Origin: JBMNFB01 sp050949085
GTDB lineage: Bacteria > Bacillota > UBA994 > UBA5500
Length of the DNA: 64,000 nucleotides
Reading direction: 5' to 3'
Assembly: GCA_050949085.1 (NCBI GenBank)
Contig: JBMNFB010000001.1
Span: forward strand, 310,001-374,000
In this document: piece after piece, positions 8,518 to 17,962 of the stretch
How positions within the stretch are numbered: the first letter of the stretch is position 1
Layout of the letters: each line of letters opens with the position of its first letter
Program-made: the position numbers and the translations under genes
The notes under the pieces: model-generated
Database searches by the model: none
What the model saw: the letters and a program-made list of their open reading frames with translations, nothing else
Told to the model about the DNA's origin: nothing

Positions 8518-9108
8518 CTAGGAGGTGTAGCTGATCAGGACAGGCTGAATCTGTCGCCCGGCCAGAGCGCATTCGGCCGCGGCGGGCAGCAGGTTCATGT
8601 CGGCCACCAGTGAGGTTGGTTTGCCTGATGGATTATCCTGGCCGAAGGGCACAAAATAGATGTTGCGAGCTGCCAGCAATGTGCCGAGGTTCTTAGCGTT
8701 CAATCCCAGCCCGTCGTTAGTGGAAATGGCCAGCAGCACCGGTCTCCCATTGCGTAAATGAGATTTGCAGGCCATGATTACCGGCGTGTCGGTGATGGCG
8801 TTGGCCAGTTTGGCCAGACTGTTCCCGGTACAGGGGGCGACGATCACCAGATCCAGCAGCTGCTGCGGGCCGATGGGCTCAGCCTGCGTGATCTCGTGGA
8901 TGATGTCATTGTCCGCGATTGACTGAAACACATGACGCCAGTGGGCGGCGGTTCCGAAACGCGTATCGGTATTGTAGGCAGCCTGAGACATGATCGGGTG
9001 AATAACGGCTCCGCGGTTGATGAACTCCTGCATTGGTTTGACAACCTGCTCAAAAGTGCAGAAGGAGCCCGTAATAGCGAAACCGATGCGTTTTCCTGCG
9101 AGTGTCAT
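8518..9108 (-). CDS. spoVFB: Dipicolinate synthase subunit B
   Basis: 196 residues of the flavoprotein (Dfp/UbiX-like) fold. The N-terminal GKRIGFAITGSFCTFEQVV and the central VIVAPCTGNSLAKLANAITDTP are typical of SpoVFB. With SpoVFA it oxidises dihydrodipicolinate to dipicolinic acid in the mother cell, giving spores their heat resistance. The start is taken at the ATG (MTLAGKR...). A TTG six bases upstream would overlap the spoVFA stop by four bases; either way the two genes are translationally coupled. Confidence 0.92.
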   Translation of the reverse strand: MTLAGKRIGFAITGSFCTFEQVVKPMQEFINRGAVIHPIMSQAAYNTDTRFGTAAHWRHVFQSIADNDIIHEITQAEPIGPQQLLDLVIVAPCTGNSLAKLANAITDTPVIMACKSHLRNGRPVLLAISTNDGLGLNAKNLGTLLAARNIYFVPFGQDNPSGKPTSLVADMNLLPAAAECALAGRQIQPVLISYTS

Positions 9109-9110
9109 CC

Positions 9111-10007
9111 TCAATGATTCCTCCCCTCCAGATGTTGCTTGATGATTCTGGGCAGCAGCTCGCCGAGAGTGCGCCCTGCGCTGCGCGGTGCGACCTTCCC
9201 CGGCAGGCTGGGGGCCAGAATCGCCGTGCGCCCCAGGCGCTCGGCGGCAGCAAAGTCTACACCGCCGGGGCTGGACGCGATGTCGATGATGGTCAGATCA
9301 GGTTTCGTCAGCTGCAGTAAGCTCTCGGGCAATACCAGGGCGGGCACCGTGTTAAAAATGAAGTCCGCATCATGTATCTCGTAGGCGATTTCCGAGAAGG
9401 GAATAGCTCTGTAGCCGAAGACCTTGACTCTGGCCAGGTCAGCCGAGCCGCGGGCAGCTACCGTGACCCTGGAGCGCAGTCCGTCCAGCATGCAGGCGAG
9501 GGTGATTCCCACGCGGCCGAAGCCGAGAACCCAGCTGCTGCTGTCGTGGATCGTGATGTCGGAGGCCTCCATGGCCATCTGAATCGCCCCTTCTGCAGAT
9601 GGTATTGAGTTGAGGATGGTCAGATCATCGATGGCGTTGATCTCGATCAGATGCCACCTGCGTTCTGCTGCCATCTGCCTCAGCAGCGGGCGGGCAACGC
9701 CGCTGAGCACCAGCGTGCCCGGCCTGATCAGTACGCTGTTCTCGGGCCCTAGAACCAGGCGCCTCTCAGCATACTGGGCGGCGATGGTTCCATCTGATCC
9801 GACTCCAGACATTGGCAGAATGACTACATCGGCCCAGACCAGGGCTTCGGCCAGGTCCACGTTTTCACAGGGTATCAGCTTGACGGCCTTTTCAAAGCCG
9901 ACGGCCTTCACTGTGGCGTTTGCTTCCAGAAGGGCTGGAATATAAAAGAGGCTACGGGCGTCGCCTCCCACCGCTGCGATGCGTATGCCCTGTAGATCAG
10001 GAGTCAA
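9111..10007 (-). CDS. spoVFA: Dipicolinate synthase subunit A
   Basis: 298 residues. An N-terminal domain (GIRIAAVGGDARSLFYIPALLEA) is followed by a Rossmann NAD(P)-binding domain around residues 155-290 (VLGFGRVGITLACML). This is the NAD(P)-dependent subunit of dipicolinate synthase. The start is a TTG with a purine-rich ggag about ten bases upstream; the nearby ATG is out of frame. It heads the minus-strand operon spoVFA-spoVFB-dapG-dapA, and a sigma-K-like promoter lies 34 bases upstream, which fits late mother-cell expression. Confidence 0.92.
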   Translation of the reverse strand: MTPDLQGIRIAAVGGDARSLFYIPALLEANATVKAVGFEKAVKLIPCENVDLAEALVWADVVILPMSGVGSDGTIAAQYAERRLVLGPENSVLIRPGTLVLSGVARPLLRQMAAERRWHLIEINAIDDLTILNSIPSAEGAIQMAMEASDITIHDSSSWVLGFGRVGITLACMLDGLRSRVTVAARGSADLARVKVFGYRAIPFSEIAYEIHDADFIFNTVPALVLPESLLQLTKPDLTIIDIASSPGGVDFAAAERLGRTAILAPSLPGKVAPRSAGRTLGELLPRIIKQHLEGRNH

Positions 10008-10040
10008 TTGTGCTCATCTCCATCCCTCCATTTGCTGCTA

Positions 10041-10070
10041 CACTATATGACCCGGGCAAAAGACGTGTGC
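10041..10070 (-). promoter_or_regulatory. Candidate sigma-K promoter of spoVFA
   Basis: On the minus strand a CATATAGTG element (10041-10049) matches the sigma-K -10 consensus CATAnnnTA at all but one position, with an AC dinucleotide about 16 bases further upstream. Bacillus spoVF is known to be sigma-K dependent. Motif match only. Confidence 0.45.
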
Positions 10071-10141
10071 TTGGGAACGGTCTGGCCGGGAAGGGGTGAC
10101 TCTTGGGTGGTCACTTTTCGACAGGATACTTGTCTGGGCTG

Positions 10142-10150
10142 TGATATAAT
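10142..10150 (+). promoter_or_regulatory. Extended -10 promoter for uppP
   Basis: tgatataat is a perfect TATAAT with the TGn extension, 43 bases before the uppP start. A possible -35 (tcgaca, 10118-10123) is too far upstream (21-base spacer), so activity would rely on the extended -10. Confidence 0.6.
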
Positions 10151-10192
10151 CTGGTTGCTATCACTTAGCAGTATCGGAGAGGAGCGGCAGGC

Positions 10193-11017
10193 ATGGGTTA
10201 CATGGAAATCATCATCCTGGCCATCATTCAGGGGCTGACAGAGTTCTTTCCGGTTTCTAGCTCGGGTCATCTGGTCGTCGCTCAGGATCTTCTGGGCATC
10301 AGCAGCCCAGGAGTCGTTATCGAGGTTGTTCTGCACCTGGGCACCCTTCTATCGGTCATCTTTGTCTTCTGGCGCGACATCGTCGGCCTCTGGCGCGGGT
10401 TCCTTTCCCTCCTGACAAACCCACGGGGCACTCGGCCTGTGCCGCGAGAGGTTAGCACCTATCGGCGTCTGATCTGGCTCCTGATCGTCGGCATCATTCC
10501 TACGGCAGCGATGGGGCTTTTCCTGGAGCCCATGTTTGATCGTCTTTTCGATTCGGTCATCGCTGTGGGGTTTGCCCTGCTGATCACCGGTATTGTCCTC
10601 TTCCTGATCTCTCGGGCGAGGGCAGGTAGGCGCAGCCTGGAGAGAATCAGCTTTGTGGATGCCCTGGTGGTCGGCCTGGCGCAAGGCTGCGCCATCACGC
10701 CCGGTTTGTCGCGCTCCGGCATGACCATCAGTTCCGCCCTGGGCAGGGGATTGACCCGGGACGCCGCTACGCGCTATTCATTTCTGCTTTCATTGCCTGC
10801 CATCGCTGGCGCGGCGATTCTCAAATTCGGTGACATCTATGCTGCTGGCATTGAAGGAGGGCTGGCCCCCGTCCTCCTGATCGGCTTCCTTGTGGCCGCC
10901 CTGGCGGGGATCGTCGCCATCAAACTGCTGATTCGGGTTCTTAACAGCAGCAAGCTGCAATACTTTGCATATTACGTCTGGGTGCTGGGTTTGGTGATTA
11001 TCTGGCGCGCTCGTTAG
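10193..11017 (+). CDS. uppP: Undecaprenyl-diphosphatase
   Basis: 274 residues, about eight membrane segments, BacA/UppP family. It recycles undecaprenyl diphosphate to the monophosphate carrier for peptidoglycan synthesis, acting at the outer face of the membrane. The two active-site motifs are present: QGLTEFFPVSSSGH (residues 13-26, with E17) and PGLSRSGMT (170-178, with R174). SD ggagaggag lies eight bases before the ATG. Members of this family also give bacitracin resistance. It lies directly before ftsK, with 25 bases between. Confidence 0.95.
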   Translation: MGYMEIIILAIIQGLTEFFPVSSSGHLVVAQDLLGISSPGVVIEVVLHLGTLLSVIFVFWRDIVGLWRGFLSLLTNPRGTRPVPREVSTYRRLIWLLIVGIIPTAAMGLFLEPMFDRLFDSVIAVGFALLITGIVLFLISRARAGRRSLERISFVDALVVGLAQGCAITPGLSRSGMTISSALGRGLTRDAATRYSFLLSLPAIAGAAILKFGDIYAAGIEGGLAPVLLIGFLVAALAGIVAIKLLIRVLNSSKLQYFAYYVWVLGLVIIWRAR

Positions 11018-11042
11018 TCAGTGAGGAGAGGATGGTTGCCAT

Positions 11043-13286
11043 ATGGCTAGAACTGCGAGGAAGAAGCGGGGGGACCCTAAGAAACAATCATCCATAGTAC
11101 GCGAGATTGTTGCCGTCGTCATGCTCGCCCTGGCCCTGATGCTGGCCATCAGCCTCCGGCGCGAGGGCGTCGGCATGGGCATCTTCGGCAAGACCATGCG
11201 TCATGTGTTCCTGCTTGTAGTAGGGAGGCACGGCAGCCTGCTGCTGGTGATCGGTCTCTTCGCCTGCGGTTTGCGGCTGCTGTTGGGACGGCGGCTGAGC
11301 ACCGATCGCTGGGAGCTGCCCAGCGCCCTGCTGCTGTTTTTTACTGCACTGGCGGGGTTGCAGTTGCGGGATGGGCTGTTGCCATTGCCGGCCTGGGCGA
11401 ACGAGACGGCCTCTGGGCTGCTGGGTAACCTGTTGGTCTGGGCGCTGGCCTCGGTGTTCGGCACCACTGGAACGTGGCTGGTTCTGGCCTGTTCAACGCT
11501 GGTCGGCCTCCTCGGGCTAACCCGGGTATCTCTGGTGGGGTTGCTGCAGCGTTTCTGGACAAGGCTCGTGGCGCTGTTTTCCCTGCCAGGCGAGCAGCCA
11601 GACAGACGCAAGCGGCCTGCGGGGCGTGGAGACCCGGCGTCGCTCCCTGCGGAGAACCTGGTGATCAGCGACTATTACACCGATACGGCGGCCAGGCAGC
11701 CAGCTCCAGTTGAGGCGCCTCCGGCGGCAGCTGAGGCATTCGATCCGGAGCCAGCACCTCCGCCGATCGTTGAAACGAGAGACTGGCAGGTGGAACAGCT
11801 CAGCCTGCGCGATTCGCTGGATCCGGCGGTGGCAGGGGATGCGGAAGTCTATCAGCTGCCCTCGCTCAATCTGTTGAACCGGCCATTTCGCTCGCGCAAC
11901 CCGAAGCAGAACCGGGATATCTACGAGAACAGCCGAACGCTGGAGACTACCCTCGGCAACTTTGGGATCCAGGCCAGGGTGATCCAGGCGACCAAGGGCC
12001 CGGCTGTGACCCGCTATGAGATCCAGACGGCGCCCGGCACCAAGGTGAGTCGCGTGACGAGCCTGGCTGACGATATCGCCCTCAGTCTGGCTTGTTCGGA
12101 AGTCCGGATCGAGGCGCCCATTCCGGGCAAGGCTGCCATCGGCATTGAGGTGCCGAACAAGTCGGTGACCCTGGTTCTGCTCCGTGAGGTGCTGGAGAGC
12201 AAGGAGTTTCGCGATGCCGGTTCGGTCCTGACCGTGGCCCTGGGCAAGGATATTGCCGGGAAGGCGATCGTCGCCAATCTGGCGGACATGCCCCACCTGC
12301 TGATTGCCGGTGCCACCGGCTCTGGTAAGAGCGTGTGCATCAACACCATGATTGCCAGCATCCTCTACAAGGGCAAACCGCAGGAAGTCAAGTTCCTGAT
12401 GATCGATCCCAAGGTGGTTGAACTCTCCTCCTACAATGGCATCCCCCACCTCCTGGCGCCGGTAGTCAACCACCCCAAGAAGGCTGCTGCTGCGCTGAAG
12501 TGGGCCACCGGGGAGATGGAACGGCGCTACGGCGTCTTTGCCAAGTCTGGCGTGCGGGATATCACCCGTTACAACGAGTGGGCGGAGAGTGCCGGCAAGG
12601 AGACGCTTCCCTATATCGTGATCATTATTGACGAGCTGGCTGACCTGATGATGGTGGCACGAGCCGATGTGGAGGATGCCATCTGTCGCCTGGCGCAGAT
12701 GGCGCGGGCTGCCGGCATGCATCTGGTCATCGGCACCCAGCGCCCCTCGACTGACGTGATCACCGGCCTGATCAAGGCCAACATCCCCTCGCGCATCTCC
12801 TTCGCTGTCTCCTCGCAGACGGACTCGCGAGTGATCCTGGACATGGGCGGTGCCGAGAAGCTGCTGGGGAAAGGCGACATGCTGTTTGCCCCGGTCGGCA
12901 CCAGCAAGCCGATCCGGGTGCAGGGCGCTTTCGTCTCCAACCGGGAGATCGAGGCGGTGGTGGAGTATGTCGGCAGCCAACTGGAGGCTCAGTATATCGA
13001 ATCGCTTTGTCGTCTGGAGGAGTCGGCGCAGGGCACTGGCGAGGACGAGCGCGATGAGTTGTTTGAGCAGGCGGTACGGGTGGTCGTTGAGGCAGGACAA
13101 GCCTCGGTATCGATGTTGCAGCGTCGCTTGCGGGTGGGTTACACCCGCGCAGCCCGCCTGGTCGATCAGTTGGAGGCGGCTGGCGTCGTTGGACCTTACG
13201 AAGGCAGCAAGCCACGCCAGGTGTTTAAGAACAGCGAGATTGTCAAAAGCTTAGTAGAGACAGCAAAAAGACCTCAGATCATGTAG
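11043..13286 (+). CDS. spoIIIE: DNA translocase FtsK/SpoIIIE
   Basis: 747 residues, close to Bacillus SpoIIIE. The N-terminal part (about 22-180) holds four hydrophobic segments, then a Pro/Ala-rich linker (about 190-260), the alpha/beta motor with Walker A GATGSGKS near residue 422 and Walker B-type IIIIDELADLM, and a C-terminal winged-helix gamma domain (from about 675) that reads oriented DNA sequences. It pumps chromosomal DNA through the division or sporulation septum. As in many Firmicutes it sits at the edge of the dap/tepA/ylzJ block. Whether it is the vegetative or sporulation paralogue cannot be decided without the rest of the genome. Confidence 0.94.
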   Translation: MARTARKKRGDPKKQSSIVREIVAVVMLALALMLAISLRREGVGMGIFGKTMRHVFLLVVGRHGSLLLVIGLFACGLRLLLGRRLSTDRWELPSALLLFFTALAGLQLRDGLLPLPAWANETASGLLGNLLVWALASVFGTTGTWLVLACSTLVGLLGLTRVSLVGLLQRFWTRLVALFSLPGEQPDRRKRPAGRGDPASLPAENLVISDYYTDTAARQPAPVEAPPAAAEAFDPEPAPPPIVETRDWQVEQLSLRDSLDPAVAGDAEVYQLPSLNLLNRPFRSRNPKQNRDIYENSRTLETTLGNFGIQARVIQATKGPAVTRYEIQTAPGTKVSRVTSLADDIALSLACSEVRIEAPIPGKAAIGIEVPNKSVTLVLLREVLESKEFRDAGSVLTVALGKDIAGKAIVANLADMPHLLIAGATGSGKSVCINTMIASILYKGKPQEVKFLMIDPKVVELSSYNGIPHLLAPVVNHPKKAAAALKWATGEMERRYGVFAKSGVRDITRYNEWAESAGKETLPYIVIIIDELADLMMVARADVEDAICRLAQMARAAGMHLVIGTQRPSTDVITGLIKANIPSRISFAVSSQTDSRVILDMGGAEKLLGKGDMLFAPVGTSKPIRVQGAFVSNREIEAVVEYVGSQLEAQYIESLCRLEESAQGTGEDERDELFEQAVRVVVEAGQASVSMLQRRLRVGYTRAARLVDQLEAAGVVGPYEGSKPRQVFKNSEIVKSLVETAKRPQIM

Positions 13287-13394
13287 GATTCTGGCGCTCT
13301 CCTGTCGAATAGAGGATCGAGGCTCCAGCAAGCGTCAGGATTCATGATTGAACGGCGATGTTTGCTTCTGAGAACAGCGAGAGGGGGTATGCGC

Positions 13395-14234
13395 ATGGGC
13401 AGACTAGGCCAACTCCTACAGCAGCGCAGGCAAGAATTGGGCCTGTCCCTCGACGACTTGCAGCAGCGAACAAAAATCCGCGGTAAGTATCTGCAGGCCA
13501 TCGAAGCTGGTGACTATCATCAGATTCCCGGCGAGGTTTACCTGCGTGGCTTCATCCGGCTGATGGCCGGTGAACTGGGCATAGATGCAAACCAGGCCCT
13601 GGAGCTCTATCAGCAGGACATCAGCCCTGTCGAGCCGAAGCAACCCGATGCAGCGCCGAAAGATGCGGTGAAAACGCAGCCGGCGCCAGTGGTGGCCAAG
13701 CCCCCCAGACAGCCTGTTTCCAGGGTCGAGACCGCGGCGCGGCAGAGAAAGTCCTTGCTGGGGTGGGGGATCTTGCTCGTCATCCTGGCGGTGGCCCTGG
13801 TGGGCTACCTGATCTGGTCCAACAGCCAGCCGGACGTCCCCAATGGGCCGCCAGTCGCTGGTTCAGATCTGGAGGACCCGCTGGATCCGCCAGGCGGCGA
13901 AACGCTGGACCCGCCTGAGCCAGCGGTGCAGATCGTGTTGCAGAATCCGGGCGAGAACAACCTGGTTTATCTGGTCAGTCCCGGTCCATTGCAGGTCCGT
14001 TTGGTGGTGGAGGGCGGGCGTTGCTGGATCGGTGGAACAGTTGATGGGGAAGATCTGGAAACAACCCTGCAGCCAGGCGAAGATGACACCCTCGACCTGG
14101 AGGCTGAGGAAGAGATTGCGATCAGGTTGGGCAATCCGCTGGTACTCCGACTGATCATTAACGGTGTAGACCAAGGCATCCTCGGCGGCGAAAACCCGCG
14201 CAACCTGACTATCACAGTACACACGCCTGCCTGA
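13395..14234 (+). CDS. RodZ-like helix-turn-helix membrane protein
   Basis: 279 residues. An N-terminal XRE-type HTH (about 3-65, LGLSLDDLQQRTKIRGKYL...) is followed by a Pro/Ala/Gln-rich linker, one membrane helix (about 120-142) and a C-terminal DUF4115 beta domain outside the cell. This is the RodZ/YmfM architecture; RodZ links MreB to the wall-elongation machinery. I choose the second ATG of atgcgcatg because gaggggg then has normal spacing. The location after spoIIIE recalls Bacillus ymfM. A terminator follows closely. Confidence 0.85.
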   Translation: MGRLGQLLQQRRQELGLSLDDLQQRTKIRGKYLQAIEAGDYHQIPGEVYLRGFIRLMAGELGIDANQALELYQQDISPVEPKQPDAAPKDAVKTQPAPVVAKPPRQPVSRVETAARQRKSLLGWGILLVILAVALVGYLIWSNSQPDVPNGPPVAGSDLEDPLDPPGGETLDPPEPAVQIVLQNPGENNLVYLVSPGPLQVRLVVEGGRCWIGGTVDGEDLETTLQPGEDDTLDLEAEEEIAIRLGNPLVLRLIINGVDQGILGGENPRNLTITVHTPA

Positions 14235-14245
14235 GACCTCAGCGA

Positions 14246-14287
14246 CAAGTGACCTGTCCTGCACCATAGGTCGCTTGTTTTGTTTTT
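14246..14287 (+). terminator. Terminator after rodZ-like gene
   Basis: Stem caagtgacct / aggtcgcttg (one G-T wobble) followed by ttttgttttt, 12 bases after the stop codon. Confidence 0.8.
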
Positions 14288-14339
14288 ATACCACCACCGC
14301 TTACTGGCAGGGAGAGAGATTCCGGGGGAGGGGAACAGG

Positions 14340-16589
14340 GTGAATCTGGAGCAGTTTGTTGAGCACTTGCTGCAGAGTCGAGAAATCGCGCCGCACATCG
14401 AACAGCATCTGGTCCTGCCGGCGAGGACGGCGGTCTATGGTGAATATCCTGACTGGCTGGATGGCCGGCTGGTCGCGTATTTCCGGCAGCAGGGGATTAT
14501 CAGGCCTTACAGCCATCAGGCGGCTGTCTGGGAACTCGTTCGGGCCGGTCAGAACGTAGTCGTTGTCACGCCGACGGCTTCTGGCAAGACGCTCTGCTAC
14601 AATGTGCCAGTGCTGCAACAGATTTTGGACGACCCGGCGTCGCGAGCACTGTATCTTTTCCCGACCAAGGCTCTCGCCCAGGATCAGGTAGTCGCCCTGC
14701 AGCAGGCTGCAGACGCCATGGATGTGGATATCAAGACGTTTACCTACGACGGCGACACGTCGCCCAACGCCCGCCAGGCCGTGCGCCAGGCTGGGCACAT
14801 TGTGGTCACCAATCCAGACATGTTACATACCGGCATCTTGCCGCATCATACGAAATGGGTTAAGCTATTTCAGAATCTACGCTATGTAGTGGTGGATGAG
14901 CTGCACACCTACCGTGGGGTGTTCGGCAGCCATGTGGCCAACGTCTTTCGACGCCTGCTGCGTCTCTGCGAGTTCTACGGCTCCCGGCCCCAGTTCATCT
15001 GCAGCTCGGCCACCATCGCCAATCCGCAGCAGTTGGCCAGCGAATTGCTGCACCAGCCGGTGAGTCTGGTCGACGAGAGTGGCGCTCCCAGAGGCGAACG
15101 TCACCTGATCTTCTACAACCCGCCAGTGGTCAATGCTCAGCTGGGCATCCGGCGTAGCAGTCTGCTGGAAGCCACCCGACTGGCTGACCTTAGTCTCGGC
15201 AATGGTCTGCAGACCATCGTGTTTAGCCGCAGCCGGCAGTCGGTCGAGCTGATCCTCACTTACCTGCGTCGCCGTCAGGGGATGGCGGGCAAGGTGGCTG
15301 GCTATCGTGGCGGATACTTGCCGGGCGAACGCCGCCGCATTGAGGCCGGACTGCGCGATGGGAGGATTCTGGGAGTAGTCAGCACCAATGCTCTGGAGCT
15401 AGGCGTGGATATCGGCCAGCTGGAGGTCTGCGTCATGGCCGGCTATCCAGGCACCATCTCCAGCACCTGGCAGCAGATGGGGCGTGTAGGCCGCCGCAGC
15501 GACGCCAGCCTCTGCATCCTGGTCGGCAGCAGTTCGCCGCTGGATCAGTATCTGATGCAGCACCCGGAGCATTTTCTGGCGGCCAATCCGGAACACGGCC
15601 TGATCAACCCCGAGAACCTGGCCGTCCTCGTCAGTCATCTCAAATGCAGCGCCTTTGAACTGCCCTATCGGCCGGAGGAGCTGGTCGGTGACGCGACCCG
15701 TCAGGAAATTCTGGATTTCCTGGTGGATGTCCGAATCCTGAACAACGTTCAGGGGCGTTACTACTGGATGTCCGAAACATTCCCGGCGGAAGAAATCGGG
15801 CTGCGCAGCCTGAGCATGGATAACTTCGTGATCATCGAACAACATGGCGGCATCTCCCGGGTAATCGGCGAGATTGACCGTCTGGGTGCGATGACGACTG
15901 TCCACGATGAGGCAATCTATATCCATGGAGGGCAGCAATACCATGTAGATCGCCTGGATTTTGAGGAAAAAAAGGCCTATGTGCATCCAGTTGACGTCGA
16001 CTATTATACAGATGCCAATCTGGCCGTAAGTCTTCAGGTGCTTTCGGTTCAGACCGAGGAGCAGACAGCGTCTTGCTCGTTTGCTACCGGCGAGGTGGCC
16101 GTCACCGCGTTTGCGACTATCTTCAAGAAGGTGAAGCTGCATACCCATGAGAATGTGGGCTGGGGAAAGATCCGCCTGCCAGAGGAACAGGTCCACACCA
16201 CCGCCTTCTGGATTTCCCTGGATGAAGCGCCGGCTGGTTTTGCCGCCCACGAGGTGGAAAGCGGTTTGCTGGGGCTGTCCAGCCTGCTGCGCAACATTGC
16301 GCCGCTCTACCTGATGACCGATGCCCGTGACCTGGGAATCTCCAGTCAGGTACGTGCTCCCTTCACCGAAAAGCCGACGATATACCTTTACGATGCTTAC
16401 CCAGGTGGAATCGGCCTGGCAGAAAAGCTATATACCATGCGGCGCGAGTTGCTGCGAGCGGCTGGCGAGACTCTGCGTTCCTGCCAGTGCCAGCATGGCT
16501 GTCCTGCCTGTGTAGGGCCGAGCACCGAAGCTGGAGACCAGGCTAAGAGGATTGCTCTGACCCTGCTGGAGACGATTCTGCCAGAATGA
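14340..16589 (+). CDS. mrfA: DEAD/DEAH-box helicase, MrfA/YprA type
   Basis: 749 residues, the same length as Bacillus MrfA (YprA). It has two RecA-like helicase domains with Walker A TPTASGKT (near residue 79) and motif II VVDELHTYRG (a DE-L-H variant), the motif-VI-type QQMGRVGRRSD, and a C-terminal DUF1998 zinc-binding region with four cysteines in CQCQHGCPACVG. MrfA acts with the MrfB exonuclease in a UvrA-independent repair path for mitomycin C damage; mrfB is not in this window. The GTG start has gggggagggg about seven bases upstream; longer in-frame extensions overlap the terminator. Confidence 0.88.
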   Translation: MNLEQFVEHLLQSREIAPHIEQHLVLPARTAVYGEYPDWLDGRLVAYFRQQGIIRPYSHQAAVWELVRAGQNVVVVTPTASGKTLCYNVPVLQQILDDPASRALYLFPTKALAQDQVVALQQAADAMDVDIKTFTYDGDTSPNARQAVRQAGHIVVTNPDMLHTGILPHHTKWVKLFQNLRYVVVDELHTYRGVFGSHVANVFRRLLRLCEFYGSRPQFICSSATIANPQQLASELLHQPVSLVDESGAPRGERHLIFYNPPVVNAQLGIRRSSLLEATRLADLSLGNGLQTIVFSRSRQSVELILTYLRRRQGMAGKVAGYRGGYLPGERRRIEAGLRDGRILGVVSTNALELGVDIGQLEVCVMAGYPGTISSTWQQMGRVGRRSDASLCILVGSSSPLDQYLMQHPEHFLAANPEHGLINPENLAVLVSHLKCSAFELPYRPEELVGDATRQEILDFLVDVRILNNVQGRYYWMSETFPAEEIGLRSLSMDNFVIIEQHGGISRVIGEIDRLGAMTTVHDEAIYIHGGQQYHVDRLDFEEKKAYVHPVDVDYYTDANLAVSLQVLSVQTEEQTASCSFATGEVAVTAFATIFKKVKLHTHENVGWGKIRLPEEQVHTTAFWISLDEAPAGFAAHEVESGLLGLSSLLRNIAPLYLMTDARDLGISSQVRAPFTEKPTIYLYDAYPGGIGLAEKLYTMRRELLRAAGETLRSCQCQHGCPACVGPSTEAGDQAKRIALTLLETILPE

Positions 16590-16639
16590 CTCTGGTCCGC
16601 TGCCCAACCGCCACCAGAGAAACGTAAGGAGGACCCGAG

Positions 16640-17962
16640 TTGAGAGTAGGGATGATCACCCTTGGCTGTGCCAAAAATACAGTTGATACTGAGATCATGC
16701 TGGGCGACCTGCAGGCGCGCGGCTATCGGTTCACCGATCAGCCGGCAGACGCCAACGTCCTGATTGTGAATACCTGCGGCTTTATTGAGGCTGCGAAACA
16801 GGAATCCATCGATACCATTCTGGAGATGGCCCAGTGGAAGGAAGAGGGCTGCTGCCAGGCGCTGATTGTGACTGGCTGCCTGACACAGCGCTACGGGGCC
16901 GAGATTCTCGAGGAAATACCCGAAGTTGACGCCGTTCTGGGCACTGGCACGTTTGGTCAGCTATCTGCCGTCATCGACCGCGTGCTACAGGGTGAGCGGG
17001 TTCTCCTGGTGGCCGATCCCAGCTATGACTACGATACGGTCACATCGCGCCTGCGGGTGACGCCGCGGGGCAGCGCGTATGTGAAGATTGCTGAGGGCTG
17101 TGATCATCGCTGTGCCTACTGCGCTATTCCGCTGATACGCGGCCCCTATCGCAGCCGCAGCCGGGAAAGCATCGTCCAGGAAGTCAGCCGACTGGCCGCG
17201 GAAGGCGTTCAGGAGATCAACCTCATCGCGCAGGATACCACCCGCTACGGCCTCGATCGCTATGGGCGGCTGGAGCTCACCGCCCTGCTGCAGGAACTGC
17301 TGAAGATTGACGGCCCGGCCTGGTATCGGCTCCTTTACCTCTATCCCACCTTTTTCAACGAAGAATTGCTTGACCTGATCGCCCGCCAGGAGCGGGTGCT
17401 CGATTATCTGGATTTGCCGCTGCAGCACATCAGCCCGCGCATACTGCGGGATATGCAACGTCCGGACGATCCTGATTCCATTCGGCGCCTCCTCTACCGG
17501 GTGCGCGAGCGCGTGTCGGATATCACCCTGCGTACCGCCTTTATCGTCGGCTTCCCGGGTGAGACTGATGATGATGTTGCCATGCTGGCCGATTTCATGC
17601 GCGAGATACAGTTTGATCACGTCGGCGTATTCACCTACTCCCAGGAGGAGGGAACGCTGGCGGCCTCGCGCCCGGATCAGATCCCGGAGGCAGCCAAGGA
17701 AGAACGGCGCGACTTTCTGATGAGGGAGCAACAGCCGATCTCCCTGGCGCGCAATAGGCGCTACATCGGGCGAACCATTGAGGTGCTGGTGGAGAAGCGC
17801 TGGCCGGCCGGGGACGGCGTTATCGGACGCGGGCGCAAAGATGCTCCCGAAGTGGATGGCCTGGTCTATGTGCGCGGCACCGATGCTGCGCCGGGGAAGA
17901 TCATCCCTTGTGATGTGCAAGAGGCACAAGAGTATGATTTGCTGGGAGTGCTGCATAAATGA
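16640..17962 (+). CDS. rimO: Ribosomal protein S12 methylthiotransferase
   Basis: 440 residues with the three-part methylthiotransferase layout: an N-terminal UPF0004 domain with cluster cysteines (first at C10 in TLGCAKN, then NTCGF and TGCLTQ), a radical-SAM domain with C154-x3-C158-x2-C161 (EGCDHRCAYCAIP), and a C-terminal TRAM domain. RimO methylthiolates an aspartate of ribosomal protein S12. The family is separated from MiaB by the CAKNxVD N terminus. The TTG start has taaggagg seven bases upstream. It overlaps pgsA by four bases (ATGA), so the two are coupled. Confidence 0.95.
   Translation: MRVGMITLGCAKNTVDTEIMLGDLQARGYRFTDQPADANVLIVNTCGFIEAAKQESIDTILEMAQWKEEGCCQALIVTGCLTQRYGAEILEEIPEVDAVLGTGTFGQLSAVIDRVLQGERVLLVADPSYDYDTVTSRLRVTPRGSAYVKIAEGCDHRCAYCAIPLIRGPYRSRSRESIVQEVSRLAAEGVQEINLIAQDTTRYGLDRYGRLELTALLQELLKIDGPAWYRLLYLYPTFFNEELLDLIARQERVLDYLDLPLQHISPRILRDMQRPDDPDSIRRLLYRVRERVSDITLRTAFIVGFPGETDDDVAMLADFMREIQFDHVGVFTYSQEEGTLAASRPDQIPEAAKEERRDFLMREQQPISLARNRRYIGRTIEVLVEKRWPAGDGVIGRGRKDAPEVDGLVYVRGTDAAPGKIIPCDVQEAQEYDLLGVLHK

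Noticed and set aside
11517..13100. 527-codon antisense frame over spoIIIE
   Set aside because: Composition shadow of the translocase gene; no recognisable domain.
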